A stretch of DNA of 64,000 nucleotides from Allomyces macrogynus ATCC 38327 (Eukaryota > Blastocladiomycota > Blastocladiomycetes > Blastocladiales > Blastocladiaceae), in the NCBI GenBank assembly GCA_000151295.1, contig GG745367.1:427052-491051 (forward strand). The letters are read 5' to 3'. The position numbers and the translations under genes are program-made. Positions 1 to 11,952 of the stretch are shown here, piece after piece. The notes under the pieces are model-generated. The model was not told the DNA's origin, searched no databases, and saw nothing but the letters and a program-made list of their open reading frames with translations. The stretch's first letter is position 1; the number at the start of each line of letters is the position of its first letter.

Positions 1-1
1 C

Positions 2-2529
2 AGCTGTCATGCCGACCGACGGACGCCTGATCCGGCCGATCCCGGCACGCTCTCCGTGCACTTGGTCGTGTGCCTGACCGATGTTCTCGCTCTGATCTTC
101 CCGTACCTGACGGACGACCCCGTTGCGCTCTTCCGGGCCAGCCACGTCTGTAGCACATGGCGCTCTGTCATCATGGACTCGCACGCGGCCCGTCTCTGGC
201 CGGCCGCGTACCACCGCCTACCAGGCTTGCGGTGCCGCGACCCGCCGCTCGAAGGCAAGCCAACCTGGCAGCGGCACCGGTGGCTCGCGCTCGTCACGGC
301 GTTCCGCGACAGCAGCGACTGGGGTGGGCTCAATGAGTATACCGACCAGCTCTCGGAAACGAATGTGCCAGGCGAGCACTTGGTTCGGCTCGAGCAGTTG
401 CACGCGGTGCGAGAGCATTTGCCTGTGGGGGAGGTGGTTGCGCGGTGTCCGCATTTCTTGGGTGTGTGCAATCACGCGGTGTGATCGAGGACGAGGGCGA
501 GGAGCCGCGTGAGCCGTTGGTCGCAGTGACGGAAAACTGCGTTGTGTTTGAGCCGCGATTGAGTACGCTTCTCGCCCAACGTCGAAGATCAAGGGTTATC
601 TTGGAGAAACTGACGCGGTGGTTAAATCGTCGCGTAGCGGGCCATGTGGACGAGCCGCGGACGCGATCGGTGCTCCAAGTCCAGCCGTTCTCGTCCTCAA
701 CCACGACCGGCGCTGATTCGCCACCGCGCGATGCGTTCCTGATCCATGGCTCTCCGGACCCCGTTGAGGAAATTGACGACGACGGCGCCCTGACCAACGG
801 TTGTGACCCCTTCTTCAAGTCCACCGGCGTCACGCAGTCGCGGTGGATGTGGACGCAGTCGGCGACGCATGTTGACCTCTTCACGCTGCCCACGGCCAAC
901 CTGTTCATCCGCGTTATGCACCCCGACCGGCTTCGCATTCTCGGCACATCGTGCTGCGACGACTGGCTCGTTGTCCTCTACCGCGTCCCGCTCGACTGGT
1001 CCAGGTCGTTTGCGTCTGACCCGGAAATACCCTGGCGCCACAAGGATAGCCCCGACCATATGGCTACGCCGTGCATATTGACCGTCTACGACTTGCCCAA
1101 TGTGATATTGCCGCACGTCGAGCTCGACCGTTGTCTGCGGCTCGACGCGGGGGGCGTCGGGATCGAGATGGCTGCGGCGGTGTGGGTACCTTACGAGCAC
1201 GGATTGACGCACTCTGTCGTCGACCCGGACGCTGTGCACCCGTTCGCCGTGACCGACCTGGACCCGTGGGTAGTCGATCGCGCCCACCCGACGCAGCCGT
1301 GCCGGCAGTTGCTCAAAGTCGTCGTCAACGAGCAGGGCGACGACCGGATCGTCGGCCAGCGACTCGTCGTGATCACGTTTGACGTAACCGACCCAACTGC
1401 ACCTGTCACGCTCGTCGCGTGGCAGCCGTACGGAATCATCCCAAACCACACGACCTACAGCGAAGGCGAGCCGTACAATTTCGCTGAGGGCGGCACCTGC
1501 TGCAGTTTCCGCAAATGGCGGCTGTTTGGGCGCATTCTCATCGGTTCCACACGCGAGGGCACCTGTTGCCCGCCGATCCAGTTTGCGCGCGACGATTCTG
1601 GGCATGATCGCGGGGCGACACTCGCACCGAACCTGCAAGCAGTACTTATCAACGTCACTGGCGCCGGTTTTTTCGCCATTTCGGTCCTCTTCCGCGAACC
1701 ACTGCTCCGCGCGTTCCTCTTCCACGACGACTGGGAACACGTGCTTGAGCGGTACCTCGCGAACCTGTGCGGCCATGACATCGTGCTCGCCGCGCAGTAT
1801 GACCTGCGACTCGCCGAACTCGCCTACCTCCGCATGCTCTTCCCCGCCGACACGACCGATGCGGCCCTCACCACCCTCTCATCCCTCGTTCGCTCGACTC
1901 CACTCCACGCGCTCGCGCACCTCCCGCGCCTACCGCGCCAAGGCACGTGGCACCACGCCGAGTCGATGCACCGGACACGGCAGGACCGGCTCGTGATTGT
2001 CTTGCGCGCGTCGCCCGTGCAGACGCTGTTCGCGACGTCGAGCACTGCCGGACATACAGCCATGACGTGGTCCGGGATGAGGGTGGAGGTTTGGGATGTC
2101 GCTGGGATGCGTATGGTGAAACGCGTGGCAATGCCGAGGACGACCGAGTTTGTGATCGGGCCGGGGGTGCCGAATCCGGTGTGGGAAACAGAGAATGAGA
2201 CAGTGGGTAGCGGTTCGACCGCGGCGGTGCGCACAACGGACGAGGCTGTGGTCTGGGACTTGCTTCTCCCGCCACGGCGCGGGGGCGATGGGCCATGGGA
2301 CGACGCGTGGGTTCTCGATGTGCTCGCGCAGAGTATGGGCGCGAGGAAGGAGGAGGACGGCGACGAGGACGGGCCCGTACGGCACGTGTATTCGCCGGGC
2401 ACAGTCTTGTACGTCACGCCGACATGCACGGGACTCGCGGTCGTGCGGAGTCTCGGGGCGATGCGCGGCGCGGCCGTAGAAAAATGGCAGTATGGTCGGC
2501 CACGGGCGTCGGTGGAGGGTGGAATATGA
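2..2529 (+). CDS. F-box protein, 5' partial, with a frame break near 465
   Basis: The frame open from the window edge to 484 encodes an F-box (core LTDVLALIFPYLTDDP, then RASHVCSTWRSV), the Skp1-binding module of SCF ubiquitin ligases. The rest of the protein lies in another frame (about 466-2529, some 690 codons) and has no leucine-rich repeats; a late segment VEVWDVAGMRMVKR resembles a WD/propeller blade. The two frames meet at about 465-484, where I see neither a convincing short intron nor a start codon (the downstream frame opens only at a GTG), so a one-base indel or a very short intron is likely. No in-frame ATG precedes the F-box, so the start lies upstream of the window. A degraded relative of residues around INVTGAGFFAISVLFREPLL lies at 11263-11511 on the other strand, so this is a multicopy family here. 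The substrate is unknown. Confidence 0.7.
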
Positions 2530-3564
2530 CCGGTCAAGACTTGCGGGAACAGTGGACCAATGTGGAGTTCGCGCGCCGAGAGGGCCGCGATTTTTTGATG
2601 TGAATATCACAGGATGATTGATGTCAAGAAAGGGAAAGGTTTGCCATGGTCACAGCGGCGAGATGGCGAGGACAACTAGTAATGCCAGCGTTTGACTCGT
2701 TCGAGGAGGGGTGCGCGACACACGAAACAGGTGAGGGTGAGCAAATAACTCGCGAAATTATCGGGCTCCTGAATGCACCTGAATGCGACGCTCTTCAAAT
2801 CATATCGGCGGCAGATCCCAACTGGAAACCTCGATCGAAATGGACGTCAGAGAGGTGAGTCGAGCGCAGAGCAACGTTTGGTAAGTTTTCTTCCTGAATA
2901 TTCTAATTTTACACATGATAGTTAGCTGTTTTTGGTCTGACACGGCGCTTTTGACAAGGCCTTTATCTTTCCTGCAATCACGGCGTCGTGGCGTCTTGCC
3001 CCGCAACTTGGTCCACCATAATCCGTGACCAGTGCGGGAGGCTACCCTCGTGTACCGCATTCGTCGTTGCCAGCCAACCCCAGCTGGATCCCCTCAGGAC
3101 GAGGGAGCCCAGCTGGAGAGAGGCTGGCGGAGCGACGCTATGTGTGAGCGACAAGTTTTCATGTCTCTCAGTCCAGTTCTCTTTAAGTCTGATCATCTCC
3201 ACATATTGGATAGAGTTCCATAGTATTTCTTGAGGTGCCATTTCTGAGAGCTGTAAAAATTATCCCCACTAAGATGGTGTGCAATTATCAAACTTGAGCC
3301 TCTCGCGGAGCGGCGCCGATGAAGCGGCGCCGACCCAAAACATCGATCACACTCCAGCTTTTCCGCAGCATCTTCTGGCTTCGGTCAATCCGTTGCTGGT
3401 TCGCGCCGTGGTCAGTGCTGATCCGTGTCGTGGTCACTCGCTGTTGGTTAACTTAAATTCAGAATCGGTCAGCTGCAGGGCACATCCAGGGAACAGCCAC
3501 GACCCTGCCAAGGACACGCTCACATTCAAAAATACATTGATCCACCCACCCTACGGTTGACAAA
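2530..3564. other. intergenic, about 1 kb, no gene recognised
   Basis: The gap between the convergent F-box and LRR genes contains only short ORFs with no family resemblance. A direct repeat of GCGGCGCCGA occurs twice around 3309-3333. I see no RNA gene. Confidence 0.6.
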
Positions 3565-4683
3565 TGATCACTCGCCCTCATCAATCTTGGTCACGTCCGG
3601 CCGCCGCGGCCGGCCCACGATCCCCAACAACCCTTCCTCGGCAAGATCCTCGCCATCCACCAAATCAAACTTGGCGCGCATCGCGTCGAGCGGTACGCCC
3701 AACTCCCCCGCCGACTCGGCCCATGTCCCTCCGCGCAACTTGCGGCTGATGAAACGCAACCGCCAGTGATCCGGCCGGTCTGGGAAATGCTCGAGCAGCG
3801 CCTGCATCACAGCCGCCTTCCCGTAATACAATTCGATCGTGCACAGCGACGACGGGAGCGCGCGAACCCACGCGGCGTGGTCGACGGCCGGGTTGTTAAA
3901 CATGCGCACGGCCACGTTCCCGGCAATGCCTAGGTACTGCATTTTGCGTGGGACCGGGACGGGCACGGTGTCAAGCCAGTTGCCGCTGAGATCGAGGTGC
4001 CGCAAGTTTGGCGCCCAGGATGAGAGGCCGGCAAAGTGCGCCATGGTCAGGTCATTGTTGATGAGCAGCAGCGCCTCGAGCGTCGGCGGCAGGTTGGGGA
4101 ACAGCACCGTCACGAGCTCACTGGTGAGAAACGGGCCGCAGGAGAGGTCGAGCGAGAGCAGCGTCGAGGAGAGCCGTGGGCGAGCGAGGTGCACTTGGCG
4201 TGGTCCGAAATGTAGTAGTCCTGTCGGGGGCCAATGAACCGTCAGTGACCAGTGCCGCCCTGCGCACGTCGACGCATGCCGCGTACTACGGACCTCCAGG
4301 ACGATGCACAAGTTCTCACACGTAAACGGGGTCCGCGAGAGGAGTTCCACCACCGATTCAATCTAGGCAAAAAGATTCACAACCGTCAAAAAGAGCGCTC
4401 CATCCGCATGCCGCATCGTCACGCACCCCGCCCTCCCCGTTTCCGACATGGATACAGACTGATCTCCACTTGGTCCACCTCGTCGGGCATGGCCTCCGCG
4501 AGCTGCCGAAGCGTCATGACTTCCGTGACCGCATCAATGGTCGTCTCCACCTTGAGTTCCCGCAACCGGCCGCCATTGGGCAGTGCCGCCAGCGCCCGCG
4601 CGGCGGAACAGGGTGGCCCGTTCCCAATTGTGAAATACTGAAGCGACGTGAACTCCGGCAGCTGTTCCGCGAGCGCGTACCCA

Positions 4684-4717
4684 ATCGCGATCCACCGGTC
4701 ATCGCGATCTACCGGTC
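4684..4717. repeat. 17-bp tandem duplication breaking the LRR gene
   Basis: 4684-4700 and 4701-4717 are two adjacent 17-mers differing at one base (ATCGCGATCCACCGGTC and ATCGCGATCTACCGGTC). Read on the minus strand the extra copy puts TAG after the residues NEPKDR and changes frame; with one copy the reading continues as KDRWIAIGYALAEQ. Confidence 0.85.
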
Positions 4718-5086
4718 CTTGGGCTCGTTGTAGATATCAATTCGAAACTCGACGAGCAACTGCGGCAAAGACAGCGTGATCATATCGAGCAGCGCGGAGA
4801 GCCGCTCACCCGAATCAATCACCGACAAGGGCCGTAAATTGCGCGGCAGCTTGCTGTCGCCCACGAGCAACTCGGCAAAGATCGACTCGCGGTTTGGCGA
4901 AAAATCGTGCAGGACCAGCCGCTTCACGGTCGACGGAATGCGCGGGACCGGCGGCAAGGCGGCGCGCCGCCAGGTAGGGGGCGATGTGAGTTGACGAACA
5001 AATTCGACGACAGGTCGACCGCCAGCGCGGAGGAAGGTCGAAAAATGAGCCGGGCACAACGAACGACCCACAGATGGCGTCTGGTT

Positions 5087-5140
5087 GGGGGGGGGGGGGG
5101 GGGGAGGAGGGGGGGAGGGGGAGGGGGGGGAGGGGCCCGC
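5087..5140. repeat. G18 homopolymer and G-rich tract
   Basis: A run of 18 G (5087-5104) is followed by several more G runs of 5 to 8 up to about 5136, giving at least four adjacent G-runs on the plus strand, a pattern able to form G-quadruplexes. It lies in the 5' part or upstream region of the minus-strand LRR gene. Confidence 0.85.
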
Positions 5141-5706
5141 CCGGGACCTGCTTGGGGCCCTTGCAGGACATGGGCAGAAGCGCCGGGAGGAAACGCGCGC
5201 AAGGCCAGCAACGTCAACGAGTGACAATCGGCCAGCAAACGCGAAAGACCTTAGACCAGCCAACGTGAAGGACCGGCCAAGCCGCCAAACGTGACCTCGT
5301 CCGTCGTGAACGTTTCTGGTTGGATGTGCTGGCTCTCGCTGATCACAGCCGACAGCGCTGCTTCTAGCCAGCCTGGCCTGTCGACCCGCCGGCGCGAGAT
5401 CAGAGCCACAGGCGGCTGGCTCAACGACAGCTCTTGGAGACGCTGCGGTGCCGTTGATGGTCAAGATCGCGAGGCTCGCGAGGGGCAAGGGGTGGTTCGC
5501 ACTCGAATGATGTGGATCCACATCACTGCACCTCCACCACACACAGACGACAACGACGTCGCTCAGCAAATCGCAGTCTACCCGACGTCAAGTCCAGCGC
5601 GACTGGCCGCACTCGGCCGCCTCCACCGCCGCTCGCGCAGCCACTCGGGCCCTGACGGCCTGCACGCTCCGTCTGCACGGTCCCGCCCCAGCTCGCGTAA
5701 TCAACA

Positions 5707-7536
5707 ATGACCGACGTAATCATGGCTGAACACGGCGCCAACGGACCTGCCACGACTGTTGCCCCGAGCGCCGTCCTCAACCTTGCGCGCACTGTAACCG
5801 CTGCATCTCTTGCCGACAATCTCGCTTTCTTGCTGCACGACTGCCAGTACACAGCACTGGCCAGGCTACTTCGGCTGAACAGCGACGTGGGCTTCGCGTG
5901 GATGCTCTCCCACGATGCCGACCATGTATGGCTCGCTGTCCCGAGCGGAACGACGTACTGGTCGAATCACGCTGACCACATTGAGTCGCGGTGCCAGAAT
6001 GAGCTCGTGCGCCTGATTCTCGAGCGCGTGCCCGACCCATGGGCCACCATCTTCAAGGGCGCACGTACACGTGCGCCGCGACTTGCAGAAGCTCGAGTAC
6101 TCCAGCGCCGTCGAGAACCAGATGCGGTTGACGTCGTGCGTAGGAATCCGCTTCCCACATTCCGTTCCTTTCGGTCGCAGTTGACCTGACCTGGGGTTGC
6201 CGTTTCTCTGCGTAGCGGATTCCTTTCCCATGTGTTTGCGCGTGGCGATAGCGCTCACCTCCCCGTGCTCTACTCGATCCTCGAAGACTTGGCGCAGCTT
6301 GCTATCCTGGTCCGCTGGTGTTGGTTTTTGCGTGGGGCTGAATGATCGGTCGGCCTCACCACTATCGATCGTTCCGCGTGACTAGGCCGACGAGGAGAGC
6401 GCCAAGGACGGCCACATTGTCGAGCACCTGCAGCGCGCCATGCAGCACTTCCAGAGCGCGTTTGCGTCGTGCATGGGCGACCGGTACGCCCTCTTCCAGT
6501 AGACTCGACTCGTTTCGCGTCCTCCCTCCCACCTGACATTGGCATCAATGCGCTAGTAACCCCGACCGACTCCGATCCAAAAAGGCCGGCGCCCTGCACG
6601 TCGTCAACGTGCAAATGCGCGTCTTCTTCCGCGCCGACCAGACGGCGCTGATCGCCAAGTTGTTCGAGACGGTCGACCACCGGCTGAGGCACGACTCGTC
6701 CAACATGGCCGCAACCGCTGCCGATATTGTCACCTACCGGTACTGGTACGCGCGCGACTGTTTGCTCAACGACCGGTACGTTGACGCGCGATACTGGCTC
6801 GAGTTTGTGCTCGAGGAATTACCGGTCAAGGGTGCGCAGGGGGACGAGGCGCAAATGCGGATGCGACGGAACGTCGAGTACGGTTTTCTTGTTCTGCGGC
6901 CATGGCACTGTTGATGAGCAAAATTGACTTCAAAGTGTTGTGAACTATTAGATGGGTTCTCCGTTCGCTCATTCCGCTCCGAATTGCCGCTGGCACGCTA
7001 CCAACGAACGACCTCCTCGCCAGTTCCCCGCGCCTCGAAGCGCTCTACGCGCCAGTCGTGGCCTCGCTGATCAAAACGGACCTGCAAACTTTTGACGCGC
7101 ACCTCGCCAATCCAGACGTCGAGCGGCATTTGACCAACGTGTGCTTGCTCGACCTGGTCCGGTCCATCCGATGGCTCGTGGTCCGCCGCGTCGTGAAGAA
7201 GGCATGGTTGGTCGCAGGTGCCGGTACGCGGTTGCGGCTCGACCATTGCCAGATGGCCTTGAGCGTGTCGCAAGGGAGCGAGGTGGGGGGCGTCGAGACG
7301 GAGGCCGCGGTGAGCACGTTGATTGCCATGGTGCGTGTTTGAACGCGTTGGAGTGGATTTGACCGGCACATACTGACCATGGTTTCGTTTGGTTCCAGGG
7401 CCTGATGACGGGATACGTGTCGACGCATCACCAGTTGGTGGTCTTGGCCAAGGCCAACACGTTCCCGAAGGTGCAGGACCAACTCTACACGACGTTTGAG
7501 CTGTGGGATGTGTGGAACAAGACATTGCGAACATGA
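5707..7536 (+). CDS. PCI-domain protein of the CSN12 / PCID2 (Thp1) family
   Basis: PCI proteins of this family act either with the COP9 signalosome or with Sac3 in nuclear mRNA export (TREX-2). The N-terminal part starts at ATG 5707. Later exons carry LQRAMQHFQSAFASCMGDR (6418-6480), VVNVQMRVFFRADQ (about 6602), and VLRSLIPLRIAAGTLPT (about 6957). The last exon has GLMTGYVSTHHQLVVLAKAN, the winged-helix signature GY(I/V)S-HQ--LV-SK just before the C-terminus. Clean introns are 6499-6556 (58 nt) and 7331-7398 (68 nt, GTGCGT...CCAG); others lie around 6141-6230, 6310-6370 and 6915-6953 but could not be phased exactly. Near 6060-6078 the frame slips by one base inside an 8-bp inverted repeat (GCGCACGT AC ACGTGCGC), probably a sequence error. 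I cannot separate CSN12 from PCID2/Thp1 by eye. Confidence 0.7.
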
Positions 7537-8618
7537 ATAGTCGACATTTTCCCTTGTTTTTCGTCTTTTCTTGCATGTTGACGGTGTTTTGCGGCGGCTG
7601 GACGGGCGGCAGGTTGCGCATAACAACTTGACATGTCGCTGTCGATGGTTGCTCCATATCCACGAATCGTCATGATTCGAAGTGGCTTTTACTTCTCGAC
7701 CTGGCGGTTCGGCTCCAGTTCGTGAAATCCGCGCCCTGATGAACCATCGGCAAGGTGAGCACCAGTCCGACAAGCTTGGCGGGGATGCACGAAACTTGTG
7801 GCGACAGGCAACACGCGACCCAAGCGCGCGGATCTGGAGACAGGAGACGAGTCTCAGCCCAGATGTGAGAGGCTGCGAGACCAGAGTCCGACGAATCGGG
7901 CGCCTGGGTCCTTGCGAGACCCATGAGGGACGTCTCCGCGATCCAGGGCCTCGGGCGCAACCACCGCCCCGGGACACCAGCTGTCCCGCGCCTGCCAAAC
8001 CCCGCCGCGCGTGGCGCCGGCGCAGCGCCCCGTTCACGTTCACACGCACCGCGCGCACCTTCACAGCCTGCACAACCAACGTCGACCCGACCGGCCATGG
8101 CGCCATCGCGACCGCCCAGCGTGGCATCTCGCCCTCTTGTTGCGCCTTGCCGCCCACAAATACGCGTCTCGGATCGCGTCCGCGGTCGCGTCTGACGTGC
8201 TCCCAAGCAAGTTATTCCGCCGCTCCCCCTCGACAGTTCTGATCCGTTGCCGCGGACGTCGTTGATCACGTTCTACGCTTTCGCCAAGCTGACCGTCTCA
8301 ACGTGGCATCTCTCCCGCGACCCCCTGCATCTCGTTCCTGCTCTATTCACGGAGGCTCACGCGACCACATGATCGCGCCGGATCAGTTGCTGCCCGTCCG
8401 GTTGCCGCCGCCGAGCCATGCTTCGGGCGACAACCGGCCTGCTGGGCGTCGTGCGGCCATTCAGGCCATCGTTCTTCACCGTCGCCAGCACCCGTACTGC
8501 GGCGTATAAAAGCAGCGTGCCCCGCCTTGCTCGTCAAGGCAGCGCCGCGTCCAACGCTCCACTCTGCCCGTTCGGAACCGCGCTCTCCACCCACCGCCGT
8601 ACTCGTTTCGTCTCCACT
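7537..8618. other. intergenic region and MetE promoter
   Basis: No gene recognised. ORFs on either strand here have no family resemblance. The 3' end holds the TATA box and probable 5' UTR of the methionine synthase gene. Confidence 0.6.
8505..8511 (+). promoter_or_regulatory. TATA box of the MetE gene
   Basis: TATAAAA lies 108 bp before the conserved ATG at 8619 and inside an upstream in-frame open stretch (ATG at 8418). This placement supports 8619 as the main start. Confidence 0.6.
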
Positions 8619-11157
8619 ATGGTCCACGCCGCAAATCTCGGGTATCCGCGCATCGGTGCCAACCGTGAGCTCAAGAAGCTCGTCGAGGGCTACTGGGCGG
8701 GCAAGGTCTCGGCCGCGCAGCTCGAGTCGGGCGCGCACGCGCTTCGCGTCGCCAACTGGCGCGCGCAGGCCGCGGCCGGTATCGACGTGATCCCGAGCAA
8801 CGACTTTGCCTACTACGACCAGGTGCTCGGCCTTGCCGTCACGTTCGATGTCGTGCCCGATCTGTACCGCACCGCGATTCCCGACCCGCTCGACCGCTAC
8901 TTTGCCATGGGCCGTGGTCGCCAGGACAGGGCCAAGGGCATCGATGTGCCCGCCATGGAGATGAAGAAGTGGTTCGACACCAACTGTATGTTCATTTTAT
9001 GTGTTGCCCAATGTCAAGGCTCGCTGGTTTCATGGTTCCTGATCTTCTGAATCGCTGCCCTCCCGTCCAGACCACTACATTGTCCCTCGCTTTGCGCCGA
9101 CGACCGAATTTGCGCTCGCCACGGCCGACCAGGAAGTCAAGCCGATCCGCGAGTTCCTCGAGGCGCAGGCCGCGGGCATCCACACGCGCCCGGTCCTGCT
9201 CGGTCCCGTCTCGTTCCTGCTCCTCGGCCGTGCCGACAAGGGCGCGCCCGCCGACTTTTCGCCACTCGACCTGCTCGACCGTCTCCTGCCCGTCTACCAG
9301 TCGCTGCTCGTTCGTCTCCGTGCTGCTGGTGCGACTGAGATCCAGCTCGACGAGCCTGCGCTCGTCCTGGACCTGCCGCCGACCGTTGTCCCGACGGCCC
9401 TGACACGTGCCTACGCTGCGCTCACCAAAGGCCCCAAGATCATGGTCGCGACTTACTTTGGCGGGATCGAGCACCACCTGTCGGCGATCGTCAAGCTGCC
9501 AATCCACGCGCTGCATATTGACCTCGTCCGTGCGCCCGAGCAGTTGGCTGCGGTTGTCAACGCCGTGCGCCCGACGCGCCTGCACCTCTCGCTCGGTCTC
9601 ATCGATGGCCGCAATGTGTGGCGCACGGATCTGACGCGCGCGATTGAGAGCGTCACGTTCGCCATGACCGCACTCGGCGCCGACCGTGTGCTCATTGCCC
9701 CGTCGTGCTCGCTGTTGCACGCGCCTGTCAACCTCGCGCCCGAGTTTGCCAAGACAGCGCCGCTCGCGGCGCTGCCGGACGTGCGAGAGTGGCTCGCGTT
9801 CGCCGACGAGAAGCTGCGCGAAGTTGCGCTCGTCGCAAAGTACGCGGATGCCAAGGCCCGCGGCGAGACGATCGCTGCCGATGTTGCCAAGGCGCTCGCC
9901 GAAAATCAGGCCGCAATTGCCGCGCGCCGCGCGTCGCCGCGTCTGCACAATGCAGCGGTTCACGAGCGTGTGGCCAACCTCAAGGACGCCGACTTTGTCC
10001 GTGCGGTCCCATTTGTGCAGCGGTACGCCGCGCAGCAGGCGCACCTGCACCTGCCGGCGTTCCCGACGACCACGGTCGGCTCGTTCCCGCAGACCAAGGA
10101 AGTGCGGTCAATTCGCGCGCAGCTCAAGAAGAGCGCCATCACTGAGGCGCAGTACTGGGCGTTTGTGAATGCCGAGACGGAAAAGTGTGTGCGATTCCAG
10201 GAGGAGGTCGGGCTTGACGTGCTCGTACACGGCGAGTTTGAGCGCAACGACATGGTCGAGTACTTTGGCGAGAACCTCGACGGGTACGCGTTCACGGCCA
10301 ACGCCTGGGTGCAGTCGTACGGCACGCGGTGCGTCAAGCCGCCTATCATTTTTGGTGATGTGGCCCGCCCGAAGCCCATGACCGTCGACATGATCATGCG
10401 CGCGCAGGGCTTTACCAAGAAGCCGCTCAAGGGCATGCTCACGGGCCCGATCACGATGCTGCAGTGGTCATTTGTGCGCGATGACCAGCCGCGCCGCGAC
10501 ACGGCCTACCAGCTGGCGCTCGCGATCCGCGATGAAGTCGTCGACTTGGAAAAGGCTGGGATTCGCGTGATCCAGATTGACGAGCCGGCGATTCGTGAAG
10601 GTCTGCCGCTGCGCCGCGGCGACTGGGCCCTCTACCTCGACTGGGCCGTCAAGTCGTTCCGCCTGGCCACGTCGGGCGTGCGGTCCGAGACGCAGATCCA
10701 CTCGCACATGTGCTACTCTGACTTTGCCGATATCTTTGACGCCATTGCCAAGCTCGACGTCGACGTACTCTCGGTCGAGGCCGCCAAGTCGGACTTGAAG
10801 CTGCTCGCAGCGTTTGCCGCCAAGGACGCGTACCCGAACTGCCTTGGGCCCGGGCTCTACGACATTCACTCGCCGCGTGTGCCCTCGGTCGCTGAACTGC
10901 GTGACCGCGCCGGTGATTTCCTTGCTCGCCTGCCCGCCGCTCGTCTTTGGGTCAACCCGGACTGCGGGCTCAAGACGCGTGGGTGGACCGAGGTGCGCGC
11001 GGCTCTGAGCAACTTGGTCGCGATTGCGCGCGAGCTGCGTGCCGCACACCCGGAGATTGTGATTGCTGAGACGCCCACGACGGTGGCCGTGACGGCTGCC
11101 AAACCGGTCGCAGTCGAGACGGTCGTCCCGGCTGCGGCGACGGCTCATTCGGCCTAA
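8619..11157 (+). CDS. MET6: cobalamin-independent methionine synthase
   Basis: Transfers the methyl group of 5-methyltetrahydropteroyl-polyglutamate to homocysteine. Exons are 8619-8985 and 9071-11157 with one 85-nt intron (GTATGT...CCAG), giving 817 residues against about 765 for the family. The N-terminal half opens with ANLGYPRIGANRELKKL. The catalytic C-terminal half has LVHGEFERNDMVEYFGE, GMLTGPITMLQWSF, IQIDEPAIREGLPL, the zinc-site motif IHSHMCYSDF, GPGLYDIHSPR and NPDCGLKTR. A tail of about 35 Ala/Val-rich residues follows the last conserved block. The frame is also open upstream from ATG 8418, adding 67 Arg/Ser/Thr-rich, acid-poor residues that look like a mitochondrial presequence; the TATA box at 8505 argues against it for the main transcript. 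Complements MetH at 25239-29500. Confidence 0.95.
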
Positions 11158-11262
11158 GTGAGCGGGTGGAGAAGGGAGAGTGTTTGTAATTAGTGTTCAT
11201 TTTGAGGGGTTTGTTTGAGTAAAGGCGTTCTTCCATTCATGTCGGATTGATTGAACCCGCGC

Positions 11263-11758
11263 TCAGTGAGACCAAATAGACATGTTGGATCGCTGCTCGC
11301 GAGGATGCGTACGAACGAGCGCGAATTCGTCGGGCTGCAACTCGAACTCCTCGGCGAAGATGTGCGCAAAGCACTGCTCGAGCGCGCGTTCCTTGCTGTC
11401 GTGGATGAGGAACGGGCGCAGGAGAGGTTCACGCAAGAGGGCCGAAATGGCCGAGAAACCGGCACGGGTGACGTTGGTGAGCGTCGCGTGCAGGTCCAGC
11501 GCAAGGATCACGACGGGGCGATCAGGTCCGTCGCCACACGTTGCGGCCCGCGCCGACGAGACCGAGCGACAGGTGCAGTGCGGCGCCGACAGGAGGTGGC
11601 CAATCCCGCCAAGGTAGGTTGCGACGATGATGATGACCTTGGGGCCGGGCGCAGGGCCGGGGCCGGTGGTGACCAGCGCTAAGTCGCGGAGGCGGCGCGC
11701 GAGTGCCTCGAGCAGCTCGCGAATGACCGGCTTGGCCCGGCTTGGCGACCGCTGCGAA
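11263..11758 (-). pseudogene. chimeric pseudogene: MetE fragments joined to an F-box-family fragment
   Basis: Reading 11758 to 11521 on the minus strand gives broken matches to MetE exon 2: KPVIRELLEA (MetE KPIREFLEA), VATYLGGIGHLLSA (MetE VATYFGGIEHHLSA) and, in another frame, LHLSLGLVGAGRNVWR (MetE LHLSLGLIDGRNVWR). The stretches between these blocks in MetE are missing. From 11511 to 11263 the strand continues as LTNVTRAGFSAISALLREPLL, closely matching the F-box protein at the window start (INVTGAGFFAISVLFREPLL). There is no start codon and there are frame changes. It is a relic of two unrelated local genes fused by rearrangement, just downstream of the intact MetE and in opposite orientation. 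Confidence 0.75.
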
Positions 11759-11775
11759 CGTGGCCGTCAGAGCTG

Positions 11776-11952
11776 AGATCGTTGATCGATCAGCTTGTTA
11801 CTGCGGCAAGTGGCGAGTTGGTGCTGTCGTTGATGGAGGAGCAGTTCGCGGTCTGCATGGTCAGCTCGCTGCTCATTGAGGAGAGCCCGCCGGCTGCTCT
11901 GCGACTCGCGGCCGTCCACGTCTACGCCGCCAACGGCCAGCAGGATGGATAG
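11776..11952 (+). other. possible coding remnant of unknown identity
   Basis: An open frame without a start codon reads SLIDQLVTAASGELVLSLME and ends in AVHVYAANGQQDG then TAG at 11950-11952. It looks like the helical end of a larger protein, but I recognise no family. It may be a further piece of the rearranged pseudogene zone between MetE and BRF1. Confidence 0.2.

Larger units (their letters stand above)
3568..5569 (-). pseudogene. leucine-rich-repeat protein gene, disrupted
   Basis: Coding signal runs on the minus strand from at least 5050 to 3568. Typical LRR strands are visible: LVLHDFSPN and LRPLSVIDSG (about 4925-4800), FTSLQYFTIGN (about 4650), LSSTLLSLDLS, LEALLLINNDL and LRHLDLSGNWLDTVP (about 4180-3960). 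LRR proteins of this type are protein-binding scaffolds and are often F-box partners, but I see no F-box. An intron fits at 4289-4221 (GTAGTA...ACAG, 69 nt) and another near 4426-4363, where the phase does not close cleanly. At 4684-4717 a 17-bp near-perfect tandem duplication introduces TAG and shifts frame; removing one copy restores one continuous reading frame. Upstream of 5060 the coding strand enters a C-rich tract (G18 on plus) and the reading becomes uncertain, so the 5' end at 5569 is only the limit of an open frame. Pseudogene or assembly error are both possible. Confidence 0.55.

Noticed and set aside
697..1776. 359-codon antisense frame over the F-box gene
   Set aside because: Shadow of the plus-strand gene; Arg-rich with no domains.
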